Of a DNA stretch of 7,351 nucleotides, positions 1 to 6,883 are shown one piece after another (the stretch's first letter is position 1; every line of letters starts with the position of its first letter). A model generated the notes under the pieces. It did not search any database. It was not told where the DNA came from and saw only the letters and a list, made by a program, of their open reading frames with translations. The position numbers and the translations under genes were made by a program. The stretch lies in the NCBI GenBank assembly GCA_016934225.1, contig JAFGTH010000077.1, positions 1 through 7,351 on the forward strand. Reading direction: 5' to 3'. Source of the DNA: Lentisphaerota bacterium (GTDB lineage: Bacteria > Verrucomicrobiota > Kiritimatiellia > UBA8416 > JAFGTH01).

Positions 1-1961
1 AAGACTGGGAAAACTATGTTTATCAAGTTGTGAAACGTTATAAAAATCGGATCAAGTACTGGGAGGTATGGAACGAGCCTTACGATTTGCCTGCCGAATA
101 TTACTTCGACCTTTGCAAGCGAACTTACACAGCGGCTAAAAAAGCCTGGCCGGAAGTGCAAATCGCGGCGCCGTGCGGGCATCGCGCACAATATTGGTGG
201 CTTTACAATCTCAACAAGCTCGGACTGCTCGATTATTGCGATATCTACACTTACCACGGTTACGGCACGGCCGCAACCGGTTCCGACGCCCTGAAACAAC
301 TGGCAAGTGCGGATGGGGGAAACCGGCTTCTTTGGGACTCTGAAAGCGGCGCCGGGTGGGGCTGTCAAAGTTTTTATGAGCACCTCCATTTCAAAAAACC
401 CGGAAGCAAATCTCCGTCTGTTGCGGCGGAAAGCGTCGCGCGTATTTTAACCTCGCTCTACGCGGGAAACACGTCGCGCCAGTTTTTCTACTGGAATTAT
501 TCGACTTATTATTTCGACGGTGTCGCGGTTTCGCAGGGCACCACTTTCGAATACGACGGCAGTATTCGGCCTGTCGGCGTTGCGCATGCGCTTTGCGGTT
601 ACATGCTCGCCGGCCTGAAACCGGCGGGTTCACTCAACCTCGGAAGCGCAAGAACAGCCTATCTGTTCACCGACGGCAGTGTGACTCTTGCAATACTATG
701 GGACAACCACGAGCGGAACAGACAGGCCGAATTGAGTCTTTTCGACCCGAACTGGGCGCCTGCCGAATTGCGTGAGATCCTCAAAAAGGCCGATGACATT
801 GACACAAAACGGTTTTACAAGGAGATGTCTTTTGTTTTGGTCGAACTGCCCGAAAACACCCAGACTCTGGACATCATGACCAACCCGATGAAACTCGAAA
901 CAAAGAACGGCAAGTTCGTTGCGCCGCTTACGTCCTCGCCTATTTACATTAAATTCCCGCAAAAAACACCGGATGAAGTCCGTCAAATTTTTGCCGGCTG
1001 TGAAGTCAACAACATAGGCTACGACGACGTGACCGTGAAACCGTTTATCAAAGAAGGCGCTGAAAATGGGCGGCCGTCGCTGGCGATCATGCTCAACAAC
1101 AATACAGGCAAGAGCCTGCCTGTTGAGATTGCGCTCAGCAATGTCAAGGGTGTGCGATTGGCAAAATATTCCGACAAGACGATATTGGAGCCGTTCGGAA
1201 GCTGGCGCGCGGCATTCCCTGTTTCCGGCAAAAAAATGCCTATGGACATCAGCGCCGATTATTCGATTTCCTGCGAAGTCCTGAAGGAACCGCTGATCGG
1301 CAAGTTCGCAAAGCGTATTTTACCCGCCGCGCGTTTTGGGAAGACGCCGATTATTGACGGCGAGCTTAACGATTGGAAACTGAAGAAAAGGACATGCATC
1401 AGTTTCGATACCGGTTATCTGAAGGAAAAAAGTTTTCCGCCTGAAGATATTTCCGCCCAAATATGGGCCGGCTGGGATAAAACTTATTTCTATATTGCCG
1501 CCAAGGTCAGAGATGACAAGTATTTACCGGCGGCAACCGATCCCGCGTCTTTCTGGTCGCAGGATTGCATTGAGTTCTTTTTTGACCTGGATCTTGAAGG
1601 CGACATTATGGATACCGCTTTGTCAGGCGACGATTTTCAGGTAATGACCGTGGCGTCCGCGGAAAAACAGGATGGCAAACCAGCGGCGGGTCCGGCTGCA
1701 ACTTTTCCGGGCATTAAAATCGCGTCCAAACTGCTCGACGACGGATACATTGTTGAATATGCTTTTCCTCTGGAGCACATGAAACCAATTCAGCCGGCGC
1801 CGGGCGCGGTATTCGGTCTGGACTTCGGGATTGACGACGCCGACGAAATTAAAGGCCATGCCAAACATCCCTTACGCAAGGTTCAAATGCAGTGGAGTTC
1901 ACAGGACATGTTGATCTGGACAACTCCGAAGAATTACGGGATTGTGGTTTTCGAAAAATAA
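1..1961 (+). CDS. GH39-like (clan A) glycoside hydrolase with C-terminal CBM9-like domain, 5' partial
   Basis: The open frame runs to the first bases of the window, reading DWENYVYQVV before the GTG at 30, so this is the 3' part of a longer gene and the GTG is probably internal. Numbering from that GTG, W14-N15-E16-P17 is the clan-A (beta/alpha)8 acid/base motif. YTYHGY at 73-78 resembles the active-site strand of GH39/GH5-type enzymes. LWDSESG at 101-107 places the likely nucleophile at E105. Residues about 180-310 look like the beta-sandwich that follows such barrels, and 345-425 resemble an Ig-like linker. Residues about 432-641 fit a CBM9/DOMON-like sugar-binding domain (IIDGELNDW at 441-449, then AGWDKTYFYIAAKVRDD and a CIEFFFDLD strand). 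The role is probably hydrolysis of plant or algal polysaccharide or its fragments outside the cytoplasm; the signal peptide, if any, lies off the window. The substrate cannot be read from the sequence, and the exact GH family (39, or a neighbouring clan-A family) is uncertain. The gene converges with the AraC regulator. Confidence 0.85.
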   Translation, partial: DWENYVYQVVKRYKNRIKYWEVWNEPYDLPAEYYFDLCKRTYTAAKKAWPEVQIAAPCGHRAQYWWLYNLNKLGLLDYCDIYTYHGYGTAATGSDALKQLASADGGNRLLWDSESGAGWGCQSFYEHLHFKKPGSKSPSVAAESVARILTSLYAGNTSRQFFYWNYSTYYFDGVAVSQGTTFEYDGSIRPVGVAHALCGYMLAGLKPAGSLNLGSARTAYLFTDGSVTLAILWDNHERNRQAELSLFDPNWAPAELREILKKADDIDTKRFYKEMSFVLVELPENTQTLDIMTNPMKLETKNGKFVAPLTSSPIYIKFPQKTPDEVRQIFAGCEVNNIGYDDVTVKPFIKEGAENGRPSLAIMLNNNTGKSLPVEIALSNVKGVRLAKYSDKTILEPFGSWRAAFPVSGKKMPMDISADYSISCEVLKEPLIGKFAKRILPAARFGKTPIIDGELNDWKLKKRTCISFDTGYLKEKSFPPEDISAQIWAGWDKTYFYIAAKVRDDKYLPAATDPASFWSQDCIEFFFDLDLEGDIMDTALSGDDFQVMTVASAEKQDGKPAAGPAATFPGIKIASKLLDDGYIVEYAFPLEHMKPIQPAPGAVFGLDFGIDDADEIKGHAKHPLRKVQMQWSSQDMLIWTTPKNYGIVVFEK

Positions 1962-2038
1962 TTTGTCGGCTCATTGATCTGGCGCTTGACCATGGAAGTG
2001 ATAAAGATTGCGGGGGCTTCTGAGGGAAAAGCGCTTTG

Positions 2039-2836
2039 TTACGCACGTTTAATGTAGTGATGCGGAAACCACGCGTTGCTCCTGAGGCTTCCTGGCCTTA
2101 TACCGAGATAGCGCTTGAACAGGCGCGACATGTGATACTCATCCCCGAGTCCGACGAGTGGCGCAATGGCCTTGAGCGGAAAAGGTGTCGTCATTATCAA
2201 TTCGCGCGCGCGCGCGAGTCTGATAAAGCGCACATCGGTCATGGGCGATCGGCCGGTGAGTCGCTTGTATCTGCGAATAAAATGATATTTGCTTAAACCG
2301 GCTATACCGGCGAGGGTGTTCAGAGTAAGATTCTCGGTCAGGTGTTCTTTGATGTATGCGCGAAGCATTACAACCAGGTTGTCTTCGGGATATTGCCAGA
2401 TATGCAATATTTCGTGTAGAACAGCGTTCAACAGCGTATTGCTTGACTGATGTGTAAACGTTGTGGGCGTGTCTCTGTCTTCGAGCATCCATGTCATTAA
2501 CATCCTTACCCGACCGCGCTTGTCCGGGATCAGCAGTGGTATCTCCGGAGGCAGGCGGGTCCACTCAAAAGTCATGAAGACACTGCGGAACCCGGCTGTA
2601 TCCGACGATTCCTCATGAGATAAACCGGCAGGATAAATCAGAATGTCACCTTCGGTAGCGAAATATTCGCGGTTTGCCAGAAGGGTATGCTGTCCGCCGC
2701 TTAGTATAAAAATCAACTCGTGACTTGTATGAACGTGCGCCCCCATGTGCCATGGCAACGCTGGCTCATGCGAACCAATCGCCAGAAATCGGAGAGATTC
2801 AATGCTCATAAAGCAATTATTGCCAAATAATGGCAC
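2039..2836 (-). CDS. AraC-family transcriptional regulator with N-terminal cupin sensor domain
   Basis: The protein has 265 residues, the normal size for a sugar-responsive AraC regulator. Residues about 25-95 form the cupin-like AraC-binding domain, with a HVHTSHEL metal/ligand-type strand at 34-41, a ILSGGQHTLL turn and IYPAGLSHE at 67-75. Residues about 155-260 carry two helix-turn-helix motifs: TLNTLAGIAGLSKYHFIRRY (171-190), and LKAIAPLVGLGDEYHMSRLF (221-240) followed by KRYLGIRPGSLR. It is transcribed divergently from the GH4 operon, so it probably controls that operon in response to a sugar ligand, most likely as an activator. The start is uncertain. The GTG at 2836 has only a weak GGA upstream; an ATG at 2809 (256 residues) has no clear Shine-Dalgarno either, but would leave the 2821-2835 inverted repeat outside the gene. 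The codons for residues around 206-211 create a (CG)7 tract. The ligand is unknown. Confidence 0.92.
   Translation of the reverse strand: MPLFGNNCFMSIESLRFLAIGSHEPALPWHMGAHVHTSHELIFILSGGQHTLLANREYFATEGDILIYPAGLSHEESSDTAGFRSVFMTFEWTRLPPEIPLLIPDKRGRVRMLMTWMLEDRDTPTTFTHQSSNTLLNAVLHEILHIWQYPEDNLVVMLRAYIKEHLTENLTLNTLAGIAGLSKYHFIRRYKRLTGRSPMTDVRFIRLARARELIMTTPFPLKAIAPLVGLGDEYHMSRLFKRYLGIRPGSLRSNAWFPHHYIKRA
2813..2835. promoter_or_regulatory. Overlapping inverted repeats, candidate operator
   Basis: Two short perfect inverted repeats overlap here: GCAAT-T-ATTGC (2813-2823) and TGCCA-AATAA-TGGCA (2821-2835). They sit between the two possible starts of the AraC gene and about 30 bp upstream of the TATAAT that faces the GH4 gene. 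A related sequence, AGCAATAACTGCT, occurs at 2890-2902 (10 of 13 positions match 2812-2824). Binding by the neighbouring regulator is an inference; AT-rich DNA produces such short symmetries by chance, and AraC proteins usually prefer direct repeats. Confidence 0.35.
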
Positions 2837-2865
2837 CCTTGTCCATTTACTAATACAGGTAAAAG

Positions 2866-2871
2866 TATAAT
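2866..2871 (+). promoter_or_regulatory. Candidate -10 element (TATAAT) for the GH4 operon
   Basis: A perfect TATAAT lies 53 bp upstream of the GH4 start codon in the AT-rich divergent region. No acceptable TTGACA-like box is found 16-18 bp upstream (CCATTT occupies the 17-bp position). This fits a promoter that needs an activator such as the divergent AraC protein. Transcription would begin near 2878, giving a leader of roughly 45 nt. On the opposite strand TATACT (2869-2864) could serve the regulator gene, also without a convincing -35 box. Confidence 0.5.
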
Positions 2872-2924
2872 TATTACAAATATTCTATAAGCAATAACTG
2901 CTATGTTACTGAAAGGAGATTTTT

Positions 2925-4343
2925 ATGGCAAAGGTTGCGATGATTGGGGCCGGCAGTCTGGTGTTTTGCAAGACGCTGATGAACGATTTTCTTGGCACCC
3001 CTGCACTGGCCGGCAGTGAGTACTGCCTGATGGCGTTGACGAACAAGCGCTTGGATAAAATGTATGAGTTTGTAAAAAGGATGATAAAGGACAACGGAGT
3101 TGATGCGACTGTCACCAAGACAACCGACCGACGCGAGGCATTGAAAGACGCCGATTACGTTATTGTGATGATTCAGGTCGGTGGTGTTGATGCTTTCAAG
3201 ATTGATTACGAAGTGCCGATGAAATACGGAGTGGATCAGTGCATTGGCGATACACTGGGACCTGGCGGTGTTTTCCGCGCGGCCAGACATATATGGGCGT
3301 TGATGGACATAGCGCGTGATATGCAGGAACTTTGCCCAAAGGCATTGCTGCTCAACTACGCCAATCCGATGGCAATGTGTTGCTGGGCGCTTGGTACGGT
3401 AAAGGGCCTCCAGTTTGTAGGGCTTTGCCATGGGGTGCAGACGACAATGGATCTAATTGGGTCGTACACGGGACACAAAAAGGAAGAAATAGACTACCTT
3501 GCCGCGGGCATCAATCACATGGCATGGTTTCTTAAGCTTGAACATCGCGGCAAGGACCTCTATCCGATTCTGCGCAGAAACATCGAGAAACCGGAATATT
3601 ACGTGAACGAGAAAGTTCGCGGGGAAGTAATGAGGCATTTCGGTTATTTCATGACTGAGAGTACGGGACATCTTTCTGAATACCTCCCGTATTTCAGGAA
3701 GAATAAGAAAGCTCTTAATCAGTATTGTGACGAACCGGCGTTTGGCGGCGAGACAGGAGCATACTACAAATACAGCGCCTACATTGCAGAGAAATTCGAG
3801 AAGATGGATCCATTGTCCATCGAGACAACAAAGCTGCAACCAAGAAGCGCAGAGTATGCATCGCATATTCTGGAGGCCAGCGAGACAGGAGTTCCATTTA
3901 TGCTTAACGGCAATGTGAGGAACGACGGCTATATAACAAACCTGCCGCACGGCTGTTGCGTTGAGGTGCCTTGCTTTGTTGACAGGATCGGATTGCATCC
4001 TACGGTTGTTGGAGATCTGCCGCCGCAGTGCGCGGCTCTCAACATGACAAACGTCAACGTGCAAGGACTGGCCGTTCGGGCGGCTTTAACAGGTGATACG
4101 GAACTGCTCGTACAAGCTGTAGCGCTCGACCCATTGACATCCGCAGTGCTGACGCTGAAGGAAATACGGGATATGACAAGCGAAATGTTGGAGGCACAAC
4201 GGGAATGGTTACCGCAGTTTAAGGGGCGTGCCGTCATGAACACACCGGCAATCAATATTCCGACAAATGTTAAACGGGTTCAGGTTCCATTGGATCCGGC
4301 GCTTGCCATAGCCAACAGATTCGGCAAGCTGGCAAACGCATGA
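2925..4343 (+). CDS. GH4 glycosidase, MelA-like alpha-galactosidase/alpha-glucuronidase type (NAD+/Mn-dependent)
   Basis: The 472-residue protein is close in length and motif order to MelA-type GH4 enzymes. GH4 members cleave glycosides in the cytoplasm by transient NAD+-dependent oxidation of the sugar C3, with a divalent metal. The Rossmann start is IGAGSLVF (7-14). DADYVIVMIQVGG (75-87) is the usual NAD-domain strand; GDTLGPGG (108-115) and NYANPMA (144-150) are family signatures. Expected metal ligands are C168 in GLCHGV and H198 in GINHMAW. TEST.HLSEYLPYF (244-257) and NVRNDG..TNLP.GCCVEV (330-347) are MelA-like. The signature tetrad is C168-H-G-V rather than the CHSV of classical alpha-galactosidases, so the leaving sugar may be a uronic acid or something else. 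The ATG follows AAAGGAG at 2912-2918 with 6 nt spacing. It is the first gene of the probable operon, 19 bp before the oxidoreductase. Family assignment is firm; the substrate is not. Confidence 0.93.
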   Translation: MAKVAMIGAGSLVFCKTLMNDFLGTPALAGSEYCLMALTNKRLDKMYEFVKRMIKDNGVDATVTKTTDRREALKDADYVIVMIQVGGVDAFKIDYEVPMKYGVDQCIGDTLGPGGVFRAARHIWALMDIARDMQELCPKALLLNYANPMAMCCWALGTVKGLQFVGLCHGVQTTMDLIGSYTGHKKEEIDYLAAGINHMAWFLKLEHRGKDLYPILRRNIEKPEYYVNEKVRGEVMRHFGYFMTESTGHLSEYLPYFRKNKKALNQYCDEPAFGGETGAYYKYSAYIAEKFEKMDPLSIETTKLQPRSAEYASHILEASETGVPFMLNGNVRNDGYITNLPHGCCVEVPCFVDRIGLHPTVVGDLPPQCAALNMTNVNVQGLAVRAALTGDTELLVQAVALDPLTSAVLTLKEIRDMTSEMLEAQREWLPQFKGRAVMNTPAINIPTNVKRVQVPLDPALAIANRFGKLANA

Positions 4344-4350
4344 AAACAAA

Positions 4351-4356
4351 AGGTGG
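4351..4356 (+). promoter_or_regulatory. Shine-Dalgarno AGGTGG deciding the oxidoreductase start
   Basis: AGGTGG ends 6 nt before the ATG at 4363. The upstream in-frame GTG at 4357 would touch it directly and has no room for a ribosome site, so the ATG is preferred. Confidence 0.6.
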
Positions 4357-4362
4357 GTGGTT

Positions 4363-5421
4363 ATGACGGATAAAAAGATAAGAATAGGCTTTGCAGGCGT
4401 GGGTAATATGGGCCAGTGCGCGCATCTGAAAAATTACGCTGTGCTGGAAGATTGCGAGGTGGCGGCAATAGCCGAAATAAAAAGCGATCAAGCAAAAAAA
4501 GTTGCAGTAAGATACGGAGTGTCGAAAGTTTATAACGAGGCCGATGAAATGTTGGCCAAAGAAAAACTGGACGGCATAGTTGCTTCCCAACAATTCGTCA
4601 GGCACGGAATAATTGTTCCGAAACTGCTGAAAGCCGGTATACCAATCTTTACGGAGAAACCGCTTGCCGCTTCGATTGAGACGGGAGAAAAAATCGTTGA
4701 GGCCGTGAAAAAGAGCGGCACTTGGTTAATGGTCGGATATCACAAGCGGAGCGATCCGGCCACAATTTACGCAAAAGCTGAAATCGAGCGGTTGAAAAAA
4801 ACCGGTGAACTGGGGGAAATACGATACATCCGCATCATCATGCCTTCAGGTGACTGGATCGCCGGCGGCAGGGACGATATTATCCGCGGCAACGATCCGG
4901 TGCCCCAGCTTGAAAAAGATCCGCCTGATCGGGATATGGATGAAGACACGCGAAAAGCCTATCTGATGTTCGTCAATTATTACATTCATCAAATTAATCT
5001 CATGCGGCATCTGCTCGGCGAACCTTACAAAATATCTTATGCCGATCCTTCAGGTGTTATGCTTGCAGGCTCAAGTGAAAGCGGAATAGCCTGTGTTATA
5101 GAAATGACCCCATATGAAACGACGATCGATTGGCAGGAATCGGCGCTGGTGTGTTTCAAACATGGTTATGTTAAACTTGAACTACCCGCGCCTTTGGCAT
5201 TGAACAGACCGGGACGGGTCGCAATATTCAAGGATCCCGGCAACGGCGAAATCCCACAAACCATCGTTCCACAATTACCGTGGGAACACGCCATGCGCCG
5301 ACAAGCTAAAAACTTCATCGCAGCAATAAAAGGCAAAATAAAACCGCTTACCGGCGCTGAAGAGGCGCTGGAGGATTTGAAGTTGGCGCGAGACTATATA
5401 AGATTATGGAAAAAGGCATGA
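4363..5421 (+). CDS. Gfo/Idh/MocA-family NAD(P)-dependent sugar oxidoreductase
   Basis: Starting at the ATG at 4363 the protein has 352 residues, the normal size for the family. The N-terminal Rossmann domain shows IRIGFAGVGNMG (GxGxxG, residues about 7-18), an acidic residue after the second strand (AIAEIKS), and FTEKPLA (97-103), whose E-K-P is the family hallmark with the catalytic lysine K99. The C-terminal alpha/beta domain contains NYYIHQINLMRHLLGEP (205-221), where H209 matches the conserved active-site histidine. The family interconverts hydroxyl and keto groups on sugars, inositols and sugar acids using NAD(P). No signal peptide is visible, so it is probably cytoplasmic. It lies 19 bp after the GH4 gene and is almost certainly co-transcribed, suggesting action on the sugar released by, or fed to, that enzyme. 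The exact substrate is unknown. The sequence DRDMDEDTRKAYLMF before the histidine motif looks like a substrate-lid insertion. Confidence 0.92.
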   Translation: MTDKKIRIGFAGVGNMGQCAHLKNYAVLEDCEVAAIAEIKSDQAKKVAVRYGVSKVYNEADEMLAKEKLDGIVASQQFVRHGIIVPKLLKAGIPIFTEKPLAASIETGEKIVEAVKKSGTWLMVGYHKRSDPATIYAKAEIERLKKTGELGEIRYIRIIMPSGDWIAGGRDDIIRGNDPVPQLEKDPPDRDMDEDTRKAYLMFVNYYIHQINLMRHLLGEPYKISYADPSGVMLAGSSESGIACVIEMTPYETTIDWQESALVCFKHGYVKLELPAPLALNRPGRVAIFKDPGNGEIPQTIVPQLPWEHAMRRQAKNFIAAIKGKIKPLTGAEEALEDLKLARDYIRLWKKA

Positions 5422-5520
5422 AATCGGTGTTGACTTCCGACGAACGTCTGACGCGAAGTGGAAAAATTTTGTGCATGCGGCCAGAACGAATCAAGGCAAT
5501 ATGCTTTGAAACCAGCCAAT

Positions 5521-5525
5521 GGGAG
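5521..5525 (+). promoter_or_regulatory. Shine-Dalgarno GGGAG deciding the propeller-protein start
   Basis: GGGAG lies 8 nt before the ATG at 5534. An in-frame ATG at 5519 overlaps this site and lacks a ribosome site of its own, so 5534 is the better start. Confidence 0.55.
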
Positions 5526-5533
5526 AAGTGGAA

Positions 5534-6634
5534 ATGTCTTTGAAATGGAGACGAGCTTGGGTGTCGGATGAGAATTACGAAGCCGTCGGAATATTCGATG
5601 CGGACAATGACGGGGTTACCGACATAATCTCGGGCGGATTCTGGTATAAAGGCCCGGATTTTAAAAAGAAATATTCCGTGGGGGAGGTTAAAAAATACGG
5701 AGAATATTACGACGATTTTTCAGTAATTCCTCTCGACATAAACGGCAACGGCAACACTGATTTCATTACAGGCGGATGGTGGGGCAACACATTGCGCTGG
5801 CGCGAGAATCCCGGCGAAGCCGGCAAGGAGTGGCCGGAACACGTGATAGCCGAAACAGGCAATATAGAAACAACCCGCGCATGGGACATAGACGGTGACG
5901 GCGTGATCGAAATATTTCCAAACACACCAGGCTCGCGCGAAGTCGTTTTTTTCAAATTGCAAACGAAAGAAAACGGATTAGGGACAGGGAAATTTACGCG
6001 GCATAAAATCTTTGAATTTCCCGAAGGACAAAGGCAGAGGCATGGACTTGGTTGCGGTGACGTTGCCGGCAACGGAAGGGCGGACATACTTCTCTGCCAC
6101 GGTTGGCTGGAATGTCCGACGGACCCTTTGAGCGGCAAATGGCAATGGCACGAAGATTTTTCGGATGCCCCTTGGCGCAATTGCGCCAGCATTCCCATGC
6201 TTGTGGTTGATGTCAACGGCGACGGCAAAAATGAAATAATAACAGGTAGTGCGCACGGCTACGGCCTGTGGTGGAGCGAAAGACGGTCGGACGGTTCGGA
6301 CGGATGGACGCATCACCCGATAGATCCATATAACGCTCAGTATCACGACCTGCAATGGGCGGACATAGATGGTGACGGTGTGTGCGAACTTGTTACGGGC
6401 AAACGTCATCGTGCGCACTGTGGCAACGAAGCCGGCGAATGGGATGATCTAGGCATATATTATTTCAAGTGGAATGGCGAAGCGTTTTCGAAACAAATTA
6501 TATCCTACGGACCTATTGGCCAGAGCAAGGGTTGTGGCATCCAGTTTGCGCTAGCGGATCTGCGTAATACCGGCCGACTTGACGTTATAGCTCCTGGGAA
6601 AGAAGGCCTTTGCATATTCTATAACGAAGGCTGA
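5534..6634 (+). CDS. FG-GAP/VCBS-repeat beta-propeller protein, probably seven-bladed, no signal peptide
   Basis: Starting at 5534 the protein has 366 residues. It contains seven Asp-rich calcium-loop motifs. Numbered from 5534 they are DADNDGVTD (22-30), DINGNGNTD (68-76), DIDGDGVIE (118-126), DVAGNGRAD (176-184), DVNGDGKNE (226-234), DIDGDGVCE (277-285) and the degenerate DLRNTGRLD (342-350). The spacing of 46-65 residues is what one blade per repeat gives, so the whole chain is one propeller. Tryptophan-rich strands such as GGFWYKGPDF and GGWWGNTLRW are typical. The N-terminus MSLKWRRAW has no hydrophobic signal segment, and eight cysteines are present, both pointing to the cytoplasm. Several histidines cluster near the motifs (QRHGLGCG, LLCHGW, GSAHGYG, YHDLQWAD, GKRHRAHCG), which suggests an active site or metal site rather than a scaffold. 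It follows the oxidoreductase by 112 bp on the same strand and probably belongs to the operon. It may be related to the propeller domain of aldos-2-ulose dehydratase; this is a recollection, not a search result. Confidence 0.85.
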   Translation: MSLKWRRAWVSDENYEAVGIFDADNDGVTDIISGGFWYKGPDFKKKYSVGEVKKYGEYYDDFSVIPLDINGNGNTDFITGGWWGNTLRWRENPGEAGKEWPEHVIAETGNIETTRAWDIDGDGVIEIFPNTPGSREVVFFKLQTKENGLGTGKFTRHKIFEFPEGQRQRHGLGCGDVAGNGRADILLCHGWLECPTDPLSGKWQWHEDFSDAPWRNCASIPMLVVDVNGDGKNEIITGSAHGYGLWWSERRSDGSDGWTHHPIDPYNAQYHDLQWADIDGDGVCELVTGKRHRAHCGNEAGEWDDLGIYYFKWNGEAFSKQIISYGPIGQSKGCGIQFALADLRNTGRLDVIAPGKEGLCIFYNEG

Positions 6635-6883
6635 CCCGAATGTTTCATGAGCAACTGCTGATAAATCACAATATAGGGACATACCCTAATCAGAAGAACG
6701 CACCTATAACATTATAACTGTTTGATCTTTTGATTAACTGAAACCGAATCGAGGTCTGACGGCATGTAATCTGACCGGATTTTAGAAAAAAGAAGGGGGG
6801 CTCCGTTGCAGATCGCAGCTAATCTTCTGTTTTGGGGCAGACCAGTCCCATGCAATTCAACTTAGAGAATACGAGGCCGTGCG
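6635..6883. other. Intergenic region between convergent genes
   Basis: No coding sequence is supported here. A small perfect hairpin TAGGG-ACATA-CCCTA lies at 6674-6688, 40 bp after the propeller gene, but no T-run follows, so it is a poor terminator. TCTGAC occurs at 6755-6760 and 6770-6775. GGTCTG (6753-6758) is inverted relative to CAGACC (6838-6843). The terminator-like hairpin at 6786-6828 is listed separately. The right-hand part probably belongs to the transposase unit. Confidence 0.5.
6786..6828 (-). terminator. Terminator-like hairpin downstream of the transposase gene
   Basis: On the minus strand an outer stem AGAAG/CTTCT (6828-6824 with 6795-6791) encloses a four-by-four internal loop and an inner stem GCT-CG/CG-AGC with one mismatch and an 8-nt loop. 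The stem ends in a run of six U (6791-6786). It begins 55 nt after the transposase stop codon. The internal loop and mismatch make it imperfect; it could instead be a structured end of the mobile unit. Confidence 0.35.

Noticed and set aside
391..986. Open frames on the minus strand opposite the glycoside hydrolase (391-633 and 696-986)
   Set aside because: They lie antisense to a gene with clear domain motifs, have arginine-rich or low-complexity translations and no family features.
2028..2037. AAAGCGCTTT palindrome between the glycoside hydrolase and AraC stop codons as a bidirectional terminator
   Set aside because: It has no loop and no adjacent T-run, so it cannot form a normal intrinsic terminator.
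2901..3431. Minus-strand open frame of 176 codons opposite the GH4 gene
   Set aside because: It overlaps a well-supported GH4 enzyme, also covers that gene's ribosome site, and shows no recognisable domain.
5455..5534. Direct repeat GAAGTGGAAA at 5455-5464 and 5525-5534 as a regulatory or recombination signal
   Set aside because: It is only 10 bp long, and the second copy is part of the ribosome site and start codon; chance is a sufficient explanation.
5707..6418. Three long minus-strand open frames opposite the propeller gene
   Set aside because: They are antisense products of the repeated Asp/Gly codons in the propeller; the translations are Pro/Ser-rich with no motifs.
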